Assembly (NCBI RefSeq): GCF_024181725.1
Contig: NZ_CP028908.1
Location: 248,001-312,000, forward strand
Length of the DNA stretch: 64,000 nt
Direction of reading: 5' to 3'
From: Bradyrhizobium sp. WD16
GTDB lineage: Bacteria; Pseudomonadota; Alphaproteobacteria; Rhizobiales; Xanthobacteraceae
Shown here: piece after piece, positions 17,119 to 25,170 of the stretch
Position numbering within the stretch: position 1 is the stretch's first letter
How the letters are laid out: each line of letters opens with the position of its first letter
Position numbers and translations under genes: made by a program
The notes under the pieces: model-generated
Database searches by the model: none
What the model was told of the DNA's origin: nothing
The model's input: only the letters and a program-made list of their open reading frames with translations

Positions 17119-17796
17119 CTACACCGGAGACGCCCCGTTCTCCCAGCTCGGCCCGACCCAACAAAACAGCCGGCCGCCGAACAGGCGGCCGAGGCCGATG
17201 AACAGCAGCGGAACGCCGACATTCCACATCAGGATCATCGCGGTGGCATCTGTCTTGTGGAACAGAGAGAGCGCCACCGCGGTGATCGCCGCGACCGCGA
17301 GGCTGCCGACGAGCGTCACCGCGGTGGGGCGCAGCGGCGCGGCATAACGCAACATCACCAGCATGGTGAGCGACAGCGGCAGTCCGGTCAGCACCAGTGT
17401 CGCGAAACAGCGCGCCGACTCGCCTAGGCTCATGCCCTCCGGACCGATGGCGATCCATCGGACCAGGCACTGGTAGCCGGTATTGGAGAGCCAGACGACG
17501 AGCGCCGGCAACGGCAGCAACAGCCAGAGCCGCGAGCGGTCCGGTAGGCTGATCAGGAATGCGGAAACCGCCGCGAGGATTGCGGTGACGACCGCCGCCG
17601 CAATGCCGAGCGCAAAGCCGGGATCATGCAGCCGCTGGGCGAAGTCGGGCCGCAGTCCCTGGCTGACGGCCAGCAGCACCAAAACGACCGCGGCGAGCAG
17701 CAGCCAGCAGGCGGCGCGGACGGCAGGTGGTCGCAGCCGACGCACCGGCTTCGCACTGGCCGCAAGCGATGCGATAAGATCGGGTGTCTTGATCAC
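17119..17796 (-). CDS. nrsF: NrsF-type anti-sigma factor (DUF1109), membrane protein
   Basis: A 225-residue inner-membrane protein with about six hydrophobic helices, e.g. ACWLLLAAVVLVLLAV near residue 30. This is the layout of DUF1109/NrsF, the membrane anti-sigma partner of SigF-type ECF factors. Conserved cysteines that sense metals in the family could be those near 110 and 129. It overlaps the sigma gene by 4 bp (17793-17796) and closes the bufferin operon. Confidence 0.8.
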   Translation of the reverse strand: MIKTPDLIASLAASAKPVRRLRPPAVRAACWLLLAAVVLVLLAVSQGLRPDFAQRLHDPGFALGIAAAVVTAILAAVSAFLISLPDRSRLWLLLPLPALVVWLSNTGYQCLVRWIAIGPEGMSLGESARCFATLVLTGLPLSLTMLVMLRYAAPLRPTAVTLVGSLAVAAITAVALSLFHKTDATAMILMWNVGVPLLFIGLGRLFGGRLFCWVGPSWENGASPV

Positions 17797-18428
17797 GGCT
17801 CGCTCCGATCGTTTAACATTTTCCGAAGGTTCTTCAGGGCACGGTGCGTGTTGGTCTTGAGGGACGCGACCGACAGCCCGCTCGCCGCGGCGGCCTCCTT
17901 CAACGACATCTCCTCGAGCTTGAGCAGGCGAACAGCCTGCCGTTGCACGGGAGGGAGATTGTCGACGGCCCTCTCCAGTTCGTGGCGGTCCGCGCCTTCT
18001 TCGAGATTCGCCGACAGCCCGGCGATGGCTTCATGGTCCGCCGTCAGTTCCGTCTCGCGCGCGCTCGTCCGGCCCTGGCGGCGCAGCCGATCCACGAGAC
18101 GGCGATTGGCGATGGCGACCAGCCATGGTCCGAACGGTCTCGAAGGATCATAAGTCTGCCGGATGGAATGGATGGTCAGCAGGATGTCCTGCACCGCGTC
18201 CTCGATGTCGTTCGGATCACGGTGCCGCCGCGCCGCGAGCGACCGCAGATAAGGCGTGACCTCCTCCAGCAGCCGGCGATAGGCCGCTGTGTCGCCATCC
18301 TGCGCGCGGGCCATGAGGATGGTCCAGTCAACGTCCCGGACGACCGGCTCCACCTGGCGTGCTCCGCTGCTGCCGGTTTTGGCGACGAGCCTCAGCGACC
18401 GCACGCGGTTGAGTGGCGCCTGGCTCAT
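17793..18428 (-). CDS. sigF: ECF RNA polymerase sigma factor, SigF-like
   Basis: A 211-residue sigma-70 family factor. Region 2 includes RHRDPNDIEDAVQDILLTIH and DPSRPFGPWLVAIANRRLVD, and region 4 includes LPPVQRQAVRLLKLEEMSLK with an HTH ending TNTHRALKNLRK. I start at ATG 18428; ATG 18446 is possible. It is coupled to nrsF and lies 76 bp after the DoxX gene. It is the likely reader of the two GTAACC-N16-CGAA sites at 21208 and 23003, so the operon would be self-amplifying. Confidence 0.85.
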   Translation of the reverse strand: MSQAPLNRVRSLRLVAKTGSSGARQVEPVVRDVDWTILMARAQDGDTAAYRRLLEEVTPYLRSLAARRHRDPNDIEDAVQDILLTIHSIRQTYDPSRPFGPWLVAIANRRLVDRLRRQGRTSARETELTADHEAIAGLSANLEEGADRHELERAVDNLPPVQRQAVRLLKLEEMSLKEAAAASGLSVASLKTNTHRALKNLRKMLNDRSEP

Positions 18429-18504
18429 CGGCGACGCGCTCCGCATGCCGGACCGACCGGGATGCCCACGTCACCTTCCGGATACCTCCAACCGGGACCG
18501 AACA

Positions 18505-19017
18505 TCAAGCGCCTCCTTGCCCTGTCCGGGAGTGCTGCGCGCATCGGAGCAGGTCATCGAGCGACAACGTCCCCGGACCGAGCGCGATGATGGCCACCGC
18601 GAGCGCCGCCCAGGGCAAGTGGAAATTGGCCCACCCTTCCGGCACCACGAGCTGAATGACGGCGGTCATGACCAGAAGCCCGAGCGCGCTGAGGCGAGTT
18701 GCAAGACCGATCACCAGCAACACGGGAAGAGCGATTTCGGCGACGGCGTCGAGCGCGGCGACGAGCGCAGGAATCGGGATGTCATAGACCTGTCCGAAGA
18801 CGTGCAGCTTGAACTCCTCCTCGAACAGGAACACGGCTGCCGGCGACAGCGACAAGCCGTCCCACTTGGTCAGCCCCGACCTGAAGAACGGCACCGCCAG
18901 CGCGATACGCAGCAGCGGCGGCGCCGCGACGCGCGCAGCGTCGCCGAGCCGGTCGATACTGTCGCGCACTGTATTGCGGATGCTGGCCATGCTCATGGCC
19001 GAGTTGCGCCTGGTCAT
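18505..19017 (-). CDS. DoxX family membrane protein of the bufferin operon
   Basis: A 170-residue protein with four hydrophobic segments and the DoxX pattern LLRIALAVPFFRSGLTKW near residue 35 and ALPVLLVIGLATRLSALGLL near 95. DoxX proteins commonly accompany DUF692/DUF2063 genes and are thought to act with the exported metal-binding peptide. It overlaps bufC by 4 bp (19014-19017). Confidence 0.85.
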   Translation of the reverse strand: MTRRNSAMSMASIRNTVRDSIDRLGDAARVAAPPLLRIALAVPFFRSGLTKWDGLSLSPAAVFLFEEEFKLHVFGQVYDIPIPALVAALDAVAEIALPVLLVIGLATRLSALGLLVMTAVIQLVVPEGWANFHLPWAALAVAIIALGPGTLSLDDLLRCAQHSRTGQGGA

Positions 19018-19820
19018 TGCGCTCCCCTGCCGTCAGGAAGGTTATCGTCCGGCGCCGTGCGATAGCCGATCACGGCACGCGACTGCATGAGGCCGGCAAG
19101 GCTGGCCGCGAGGTCGAAGCTGCTGTCGGCCTGCAATGCCGCCGCCAATGCGGCCACAACCGGGGCGCCGGCGCCCAGCGCCCGGATGAATTCCGCGCTG
19201 CCCGCCACGATGACGCAAGCCTCGACCTCGGCGGACGATCGGACCACCAGCACGTCCTCGCCGCCGGCGGTCCAATCGATCGGTCCAGCGACGCCGTCGC
19301 CGACATTCATCTGCCAGATCGTCAGTGCCGGAAATCGCGACCGGACAACGCGGAGCGAGGGGTGAAGCACAAGGCTCATGGCGGGAAGCGCGTCCGGCGC
19401 GATCGACATGATCGTGGCCGGATCGAGCGGCATGGCCTCCGGCGCGTGATAGGCCTCGCTCCAGGCACGCTCGATCCGCGCAACATCCGCCAGATAAGGC
19501 AGCACCGCCGCCGGCGCGAAGTCTGCGATGAAGCCCGGAAAGCCCTCCCCGTAATCGAGCAGGATCGGTGTTCGCGGCGGCTCCATCACGACATAGGGGT
19601 GCGCCATCGCCCGGAAGAAGTCCGCGCCGACGATGCGGTGCACCGCCGGGAAAGCGTCCCGCAGCGCTTGCGTCAGACCGGCGACCACGTTGTTTCTGTA
19701 GACGGCGAACCGCCTGGGACTTGGTTGTCCATCCGGCCCAACCAGACCGGATGGGACCGGCTGCGCCGGATCGAGCAGCGCCTCGGCAAAACCCCGCTGC
19801 CTTTCAGCCAATCGCGGCAT
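19014..19820 (-). CDS. bufC: Bufferin maturation partner protein BufC (DUF2063, HvfC-like)
   Basis: A 268-residue DUF2063 protein. Typical features are RRFAVYRNNVVAGLTQALRD near residue 40, the acidic DYGEGFPGFI, LPYLADVARIERAWSEAYHA near 130 and a beta-rich C-terminal half. Members partner the DUF692 enzyme to bind the precursor leader. It overlaps bufB by 17 bp, suggesting tight stoichiometry. Confidence 0.88.
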   Translation of the reverse strand: MPRLAERQRGFAEALLDPAQPVPSGLVGPDGQPSPRRFAVYRNNVVAGLTQALRDAFPAVHRIVGADFFRAMAHPYVVMEPPRTPILLDYGEGFPGFIADFAPAAVLPYLADVARIERAWSEAYHAPEAMPLDPATIMSIAPDALPAMSLVLHPSLRVVRSRFPALTIWQMNVGDGVAGPIDWTAGGEDVLVVRSSAEVEACVIVAGSAEFIRALGAGAPVVAALAAALQADSSFDLAASLAGLMQSRAVIGYRTAPDDNLPDGRGAQ

Positions 19821-20718
19821 GACGCTCGGCCTCCGACGGCACAGTGAACATGATCGCTTCGGCGCGCCGGGCCTGCTGCTGCAGCGTCGCCCAGTCCGGC
19901 ACCTCGGCGTCCCACTCGATCAGCGTCGGCACCGGGCCGATCCGTTCGACGGCGTGGACGAAGAGATCCCAGACGACATCGTCGACCAGGCAATCGTGGG
20001 TGTCGATCAACAGCGGGCGCCCGTTGTCATCGGACTCCCTGCCATGGCCCGCCAGATGGATCTGCTGGACGCTGGAGAGCGGATAGGCGTCGATATAGGC
20101 GATCGGATCCCATTGCTGATTGGTCGATGCGACGTAGACATTGTTGACGTCGAGGAGGAGGCCGCACCCGGTCCGTCTCGCCACTTCGGCGACGAAGTCG
20201 GTCTCCATATAGCTGCTTTCGGCAAAGGCGATGTAGGTCGACGGATTCTCCAGCAGCATCTGCCGTCCGAGGATATCCTGGACCTGATCGACGTGATCGG
20301 CGACGCGGGCCAGCGTCTCGGCGGTATAGGGCACCGGCAGCAGGTCGTTGAGAAAGCCGCGCTCGTGCGACGACCAGGCGAGATGTTCCGAAAAAAGCCC
20401 AGGTGCATAACGCTCGATGAGCCGCTCCAGCCGCCCAAGATGGTCCTTGTCGAGCGGACGAGCGGCACCAATCGACAATCCGACGCCGTGGAGCGACAGC
20501 GGATAGTGCTCGCGGATATGCGACAGGTAGCGATGCGGCGGACCGCCGGCACCCATGTAATTCTCCGCATGGACCTCGAAGAAGCCGACATCGGGCCACG
20601 TCTCGATGATCGTCCGGCAATGCTGCGCCTTGAGGCCGACGCCGCCACGCGGCGGAATGCGGTCGAGACGAACCTCTGGGCGGCACGACTCTGGCGTGCA
20701 AGACGATGGCAGCGGCAC
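19804..20718 (-). CDS. bufB: MNIO-family RiPP-modifying enzyme BufB (DUF692)
   Basis: A 304-residue TIM-barrel multinuclear non-heme iron oxidative enzyme. Metal-ligand motifs visible are EVHAENYMG near residue 48, SLHGVGLSIG near 74, SEHLAW near 109, LLENPSTYI near 155, LLLDVNNVYV near 188 and QIHLAGH near 219. MNIO enzymes convert cysteines of a precursor into oxazolone- or thiooxazole-type groups that bind copper. GTG 20718 follows GGGGAG. Its substrate is expected to be the product of the gene at 20778, and possibly the NPCAP protein at 22657. Confidence 0.92.
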   Translation of the reverse strand: MPLPSSCTPESCRPEVRLDRIPPRGGVGLKAQHCRTIIETWPDVGFFEVHAENYMGAGGPPHRYLSHIREHYPLSLHGVGLSIGAARPLDKDHLGRLERLIERYAPGLFSEHLAWSSHERGFLNDLLPVPYTAETLARVADHVDQVQDILGRQMLLENPSTYIAFAESSYMETDFVAEVARRTGCGLLLDVNNVYVASTNQQWDPIAYIDAYPLSSVQQIHLAGHGRESDDNGRPLLIDTHDCLVDDVVWDLFVHAVERIGPVPTLIEWDAEVPDWATLQQQARRAEAIMFTVPSEAERHAAIG

Positions 20719-20777
20719 GGCGATCTCCCCGAGAACTGCGGGCGGACAATTTCACTGCCCGCCCGATCCAACTCTTG

Positions 20778-21122
20778 TCAGGCCTTGGGCGTCAGGCTCC
20801 CGGTTCCCGAAGGAGTCTTCATCGTCGTGCAGGTGCCCTTCGGCTCCAGCTTGAACGCATTGCCCTGGTAATCGACCGTGCTCGTGCCGGCGCAGGTGGT
20901 CCCCGCCCCCGCATAACAGTCGTTCTGCCCCTTGAGGGCGAGACCGAAGCACTTCTCCATCTTGCCGGACTTCAGCGCCTGCATCGTCTGCGCCTGCTTC
21001 TCCTTCACCATCTTTTCCATGTCGGCCTTGCTCATCTGGGCCATGGCCGAGGTGGCGGCAAGCGATCCGATGGCGGTGGCGACGGCGCCCACAACAAGAG
21101 CGGACAACATGCAATTGGACAT
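20778..21122 (-). CDS. bufA: Bufferin precursor peptide BufA (DUF2282)
   Basis: A 114-residue exported peptide. A signal sequence ends about residue 29 ([10 protein letters not shown]), after a basic stretch comes the core with four cysteines ([29 protein letters not shown] and [11 protein letters not shown]). This four-cysteine core is the DUF2282 bufferin type that is modified by BufB and buffers copper in the periplasm. ATG 21122 follows GGAGGAACAGAGT. It starts the core operon, 86 bp from a GTAACC-N16-CGAA site. Confidence 0.9.
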   Translation of the reverse strand: MSNCMLSALVVGAVATAIGSLAATSAMAQMSKADMEKMVKEKQAQTMQALKSGKMEKCFGLALKGQNDCYAGAGTTCAGTSTVDYQGNAFKLEPKGTCTTMKTPSGTGSLTPKA

Positions 21123-21207
21123 ACTCTGTTCCTCCGATGACGGGTTGGCTCTGCGATCAGTGCAGTTGCCGTTCAGGCGGGGCGGTTGCGCTCGCCTCGA
21201 CAGGAGG

Positions 21208-21233
21208 TTCGTTCCGATCGGCCGGGAGGTTAC
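21208..21233 (-). promoter_or_regulatory. ECF-type promoter-like site before bufA
   Basis: On the minus strand GTAACC is followed by exactly 16 bases and CGAA. The same bipartite motif with the same spacing occurs at 23003-23028. GTAACC has the AAC core of many ECF -35 elements. The SigF-like factor of this operon is the likely reader (inference). Confidence 0.65.
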
Positions 21234-21250
21234 GTCACCAGGGAACATGG

Positions 21251-22006
21251 CTATCCCCTGCTCTCGAGTTCGCTGTTGACCCACTCGATCTGCCGGCTGA
21301 GGGAGATGTCGATCGACGACGTGATCTGAAGGCCGCGATCCTCGAAAACGTCGCCGTCGAAATGCCGCAGACGCCAATCCTCGACGACGCGGTCGCGCGC
21401 GATCAGGAGCCGTTCGATCTGCGGCCTGAACAGGACGAACGTCGCGCTCAGCCATCGATTGAGCAGGCGGGAGGGCTGATCGACGTCGATGACAAAGCCA
21501 TCGAGCATGGCGACGACGTCCGCCGCGCTGTACCAGGTCTCCGCAGTGACCCAGCGGTTGGTCGTGAACAGCCGTTCCGGCATTCCCGACGGCGTCATCG
21601 AAACGGCGACGAGATGCGACAGCGCGCCCTCTTCGGCCGGCGCAGGCGGCGGACCGCCAGCGAGACCGGCTGGACGAACCCCGGCCGGCATCCCCATCGG
21701 CCTCATGAAGGTGTGGAAGTGACCGTAATCCGGACGCTCCCGGTCGTCCGGCGCATGGGCGTGGAAATAGTACTGCGCATGCGATATCGGATCGATCACG
21801 TCGTCAGGAGGATAGTGCTCCCACTCGGCGAACTCCGCGCCACGCAGCGCCTCGAGCACGAGATTGCTTCCTGCCTGGTGAAGAGCCTGAATGCAGTCGA
21901 CCGCCTCGACCGCAGCGTCCGCCATCCGCGACAGCGCCAGCCGCGAAAGGGCGGGTGACGGTGTCAGGCGCGCCGGCTCTCGGGGCGCTCGCGAACGCTG
22001 CGGCAT
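21251..22006 (-). CDS. DUF6969-like conserved protein of unknown function
   Basis: A 251-residue soluble protein with a conserved [20 protein letters not shown] region near residue 65, HFHTFMR near 96 and [19 protein letters not shown] near 150. The His-rich segment could bind metal. It has no signal peptide. It begins 13 bp after the preceding periplasmic gene, and bufA follows after 128 bp. The start is ATG 22006 or GTG 22009. The link to bufferin is by position only. Confidence 0.65.
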   Translation of the reverse strand: MPQRSRAPREPARLTPSPALSRLALSRMADAAVEAVDCIQALHQAGSNLVLEALRGAEFAEWEHYPPDDVIDPISHAQYYFHAHAPDDRERPDYGHFHTFMRPMGMPAGVRPAGLAGGPPPAPAEEGALSHLVAVSMTPSGMPERLFTTNRWVTAETWYSAADVVAMLDGFVIDVDQPSRLLNRWLSATFVLFRPQIERLLIARDRVVEDWRLRHFDGDVFEDRGLQITSSIDISLSRQIEWVNSELESRG

Positions 22007-22021
22007 CACCTCGTCCCGCTA

Positions 22022-22516
22022 TTACACCAACTCGCCTTCGAGAACAAAACGGCGCTCGGTCGGGCCGGTCGCGACCAGATGAAACGTCCCCGCCCCCTTG
22101 AGCTTGTCGAGCGCGCCGGTGCCGCTGACGACCTGCCACACGCCGTTGTCGAGCAGCTTCGGCTTGCCGCCGGATCCCGGGACGAAGATCGCCTGGATCG
22201 TCCAATTGATGTAGGCCTTGTCGCCATTGGCCTTGGTGAACTGGAGATAGCCGCGCGGCTCGCCGCCGATACCCGGGACGATGTCGTGCGCGCCATATTC
22301 GTCGACCGCGGCATCGGCCAGAGGCCCCTGGCCTGCGGATTTGCCTTCACGATGCACGAGCAGGAAGAAATGCTTGCTGCCGTCGGCGAAATCGAGGCGC
22401 AGCGCTTCCTTTTGAGCGACCAGCGCGTCGAACTTGACCGGGTCCGCGTGGGCCAGCGACATCCCGCCAGCGACGAGGCCGATGACGAGCGCGGATTGGG
22501 CGGCGAACTGCTTCAT
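22022..22516 (-). CDS. Periplasmic protein of unknown function in the bufferin neighbourhood
   Basis: A 164-residue protein with a clear signal peptide (ALVIGLVAGGMSLAHA, residues 9-24). The mature part is beta-rich: FADGSKHFFLLVHREGK, YGAHDIVPGIGGEPRGYLQF and FHLVATGPTERRFVLEGELV. ATG 22516 follows GAGGAA. I do not recognise a family. It lies 12 bp upstream of the DUF6969-like gene and probably shares its transcript. Confidence 0.65.
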   Translation of the reverse strand: MKQFAAQSALVIGLVAGGMSLAHADPVKFDALVAQKEALRLDFADGSKHFFLLVHREGKSAGQGPLADAAVDEYGAHDIVPGIGGEPRGYLQFTKANGDKAYINWTIQAIFVPGSGGKPKLLDNGVWQVVSGTGALDKLKGAGTFHLVATGPTERRFVLEGELV

Positions 22517-22656
22517 GGATTCATATTCCTCTGTTCTGTCGACGGTTCGGCGAAGCCAACCATGGATGCGGAGGCGACGACACGCGTCAGCCTCCACAAG
22601 TGGTTCATGAGACCGATCGCATGCCGGTCAGACGGCGGACGACTGCGAATGCGGCC

Positions 22657-22869
22657 TTACTTCCTGGGAGCGCAGGGATTGGCAGCCTTCGGCGCGCAGG
22701 GATTGGCCATCTTCTTGTCCTTCGGCGCGCAGGGATTGGCGACCTTGCCGGCTTTCGGGGCGCAAGGATTGGCGCCCTGGGCGAGCGCCGGCACCGGCGT
22801 CGCGGCAATGGCTCCGCCGACGGCGGCAATCGTTCCGAGGGTCAACAGGGACTTCTTGAGGTTCGTCAC
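22657..22869 (-). CDS. Small exported protein with four NPCAP repeats
   Basis: A 70-residue product from GTG 22869 (AAGGAGAAGCTGAC precedes it). A signal peptide ends near residue 28 (TPVPALAQG). The mature part of about 43 residues is almost only ANPCAPK-type repeats, four in all, each with one Cys between Pro and Asn, spaced 11, 12 and 8 residues apart. The repeat is visible in the DNA as GCGCAGGGATTGGC. No family is certain. Its place at the head of the bufferin cluster, behind a matching ECF-type site, suggests a metal-binding or MNIO-modified peptide; an unmodified cysteine protein is equally possible. Confidence 0.7.
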   Translation of the reverse strand: MTNLKKSLLTLGTIAAVGGAIAATPVPALAQGANPCAPKAGKVANPCAPKDKKMANPCAPKAANPCAPRK

Positions 22870-23002
22870 GTCAGCTTCTCCTTTGGCGTTAGACATCGAC
22901 GGGACTTGTCGCCACGTCGTCACGTTCGCCAGCCGGTCCGGCGTGGCGCGTGTCTGGGCGGGCTCGACGAGCTTGCGACCCTCGAGATCCTCTCCACTGC
23001 AG

Positions 23003-23028
23003 TTCGATCGGGTGACAGAGAAGGTTAC
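23003..23028 (-). promoter_or_regulatory. ECF-type promoter-like site before the NPCAP gene
   Basis: Minus strand GTAACC, 16 bases, CGAA, the same as the site at 21208-21233 upstream of bufA. The distance to the GTG start is about 134 bp. This pairs the NPCAP gene with bufA under one predicted sigma factor. Confidence 0.6.
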
Positions 23029-23138
23029 AGCTGCCGCGAAAGATTTTGCTGCTGCCAAGGCGACCGGAAACGGCTGTTATGCTGCGCGGAGATAGTTGAT
23101 GAGGCCGACAGCTGCCGGTGAGGTCCAGTCCGCGGCAC

Positions 23139-23395
23139 CTAGTGCGGCGTCTCGCAATTGCCTCCCCCCTTTGCAGCAGGCCCCTGTCGGCAATTGCGAG
23201 ACATAAGCCGCACTAGCTCTTTGGTTTTGCTAGTGTCCCGTTTCCAACGTTCGTATCCCATTGCAGCAGGCGCTCATACGAACGTTGAAACAAGGGGACA
23301 CTAGCATCATTTTGATTCTAGTGTGGTTTTGGATCTGACGCGCGTTTGAAGAACTCGCTCCAATGCTGAAACGAGCATCAGATCCACCACACTAG
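23139..23395. repeat. Repeat array: reverse A-L1, then DC, ending at IS630-type copy 1
   Basis: A 23139-23216, L1 23213-23233, D 23230-23304, L2 23301-23321, C 23318-23395. A-L1 is a reversed BA lacking B, with a 166-bp DC where B should begin. The IS630-type element starts at the CTAG that ends C. Confidence 0.88.
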
Positions 23396-24574
23396 TGTCC
23401 TGACTCTCAATTGCCTTGCAATAACTCACGCTGCCTCGATTTTGTCGAGGGCGGCGCGGGCGCGGTTGATTTTTTCGAGGATGGCCGCGCCCTCGGCCCT
23501 CCACGTGTAGGGCTTCGGGGCGGCATTGCGATCGGAGAGATAGGCTTCGATGTCGCGGACGAGTTCGCCGATGGAAGCGAAGCTGCCCGAGCGTATCACG
23601 TCGGCGGTTAAATCAGCGAAGAAGCGTTCGACGAGGTTCATCCAGGACGAAGATGTCGGCGTGAAGTGCGACTTGAAGCGCGGGTGACGGGCGAGCCAAG
23701 CCTTGACCTTTGGATGCTTATGCGTGGCATAGTTGTCCTGGATCAGATGGATGTCGAGTTCCTCGGGCGTTTCGCGATTGATCTGTTTCAGGAACCTGAG
23801 CCATTCGATGTGAGTGTGACGCGCCTCGGTGCGCGCGATCAACTTGCCTTTCATCGCATCGAGGGCAGCAAACAACGTAATCGTGCCATGCCGGGTGTAA
23901 TCGTGAGTCATTGTCCGGGGACGCTTCGGGGCAAGCGGCAAGCCAAGTTGAGTGCGTTCCAGAGCCTGGCATTGGCTCTTCTCGTCGCAGCATAACACCA
24001 GCGCCTTCGCTGGCGGATCGAGGTAGAGCCCGATCACGTCCCAGAACTTTTTCTCAAACTCCGGATCATTCGAGAGCTTGAACGTCTTTACAATGTGGGG
24101 CTTCAAGTCATTCTTTGACCAGATCCGCTGCACAGTACTGTGCGATACTCCGGCATGGCGGCCCATGCTGCGCACGCTCCAACGCTTGCGGTTCTTCGGC
24201 GGACGCGTGGCATCGGTGATGACACGCTCGATTTTCTTCTCTGTAATCGAGGGCTTGCGTCCGCGTCCGCCCTTGTCGTCGAGGCCGTCGAGCCCGTGTG
24301 CCTCGAACCGGCTGGACCATGTCGACACCGTTGGCATCGATGTATCCATCTGCTCGGCGACGAGCTCGATTTTCACCCCCTCCAGACGCAGCAGAATAAT
24401 TTTTGCTCGAAAACGATCGCGATGCGCACTGGTCGGAGCATTGGCCCTCCGTTGGAGTTCAGCCCGTGTCTCCGCATCGGCGGTAAGTACCTTGACGGGA
24501 CGCGCCATCCTCTCAGCTCCTGCTTGCCCGAAGCAACCAAGATTATTTAAACTGATTTGCGAGACGGAACACTA
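23393..24574 (-). mobile_element. IS630-type insertion sequence, copy 1
   Basis: The element spans 1178 bp between TA dinucleotides, each within a CTAG. Its ends are GTGTCCTGACTCTCAATTGC and, inverted, GTGTTCCGTCTCGCAAATC. It carries one transposase. An apparently identical copy of the same length lies inverted at 28637-29818. Its right end cuts a TlpA-like gene and its left end abuts a C hairpin. Confidence 0.93.
23426..24508 (-). CDS. IS630-family transposase (copy 1)
   Basis: A 360-residue DDE transposase. An N-terminal HTH region (residues 15-110) is followed by the catalytic core: Asp in LVLCCDEKSQCQ, Asp in LIQDNYATHKHP and Glu in SSSWMNLVERFFADL. The length and motif order fit IS630. 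The frame is intact, and its protein is identical to that of copy 2, so both may be active. The family duplicates a TA target, as seen here. Confidence 0.93.
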   Translation of the reverse strand: MARPVKVLTADAETRAELQRRANAPTSAHRDRFRAKIILLRLEGVKIELVAEQMDTSMPTVSTWSSRFEAHGLDGLDDKGGRGRKPSITEKKIERVITDATRPPKNRKRWSVRSMGRHAGVSHSTVQRIWSKNDLKPHIVKTFKLSNDPEFEKKFWDVIGLYLDPPAKALVLCCDEKSQCQALERTQLGLPLAPKRPRTMTHDYTRHGTITLFAALDAMKGKLIARTEARHTHIEWLRFLKQINRETPEELDIHLIQDNYATHKHPKVKAWLARHPRFKSHFTPTSSSWMNLVERFFADLTADVIRSGSFASIGELVRDIEAYLSDRNAAPKPYTWRAEGAAILEKINRARAALDKIEAA

Positions 24575-24575
24575 G

Positions 24576-25148
24576 AATGTAGCCGATCACCCGGCCGGAG
24601 CCCGCGACGAGGTTGGTGATCGGCATCCCGTACAGCGCAAACGGTGCGCTTCTGCTGTTGACGCCATCCGAATAGCCGACGTAGCCGTTGGGATCCCAAT
24701 AGACCGGCAGCGTTGCGATCTTCAGGTCCCTGACGAAGCGCTCGACACTCGCCCGGCTGCCGCGATCCTCGGAAACGGCCAGCACGTGAAGGCTGCCGCG
24801 CCGGTCATCATCATGAAGACGTTCGAGGGCGGGCAGTTCGGTGCGGCACGCCGCGCACCAGGAGGTCCAGAAGTTCAGCAGGACCAGCTTGCCGCAGAGG
24901 GACTGGAGATCGATCGTCCCTCCATCGAGGCCGAACAGCCTGACCGACGGCAACTCCGGCTACGGCCGAATGATCGTGAATTGATAATGTCCCGATTCGA
25001 AGGTCGGTAGTGAGCCGGCTGGCGCCGCCACGGCGCGATTGACGGCCACTGCGGCGGCCCCGATCAATCCCGACAGGATGAGACGCCGTCGCGACGGCGG
25101 ATTGCCGCCGGCACGGTCCGCCCTGGCATCCGGCAGGTCGATGGGCAT
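24576..25148 (-). pseudogene. TlpA-like thioredoxin-family protein, broken by a stop codon and by IS630-type insertion
   Basis: From ATG 25148 the frame encodes a Tat-like signal (PSRRRLILSGLIGAA) and reaches FTIIRP, then an in-frame TAG at 24960-24962, and continues in the same frame as PELPSVRLFGLDGG with the redoxin active site WTSWCAACRTELPA. It ends at GRVIGYI where IS copy 1 begins; ten further codons come from the IS. A TTG restart at 24953 could make a leaderless fragment. Two independent lesions make it non-functional as an exported thiol reductase. Confidence 0.8.
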
Positions 25149-25170
25149 ACAACGGCGGCGCCAGCCCGGC

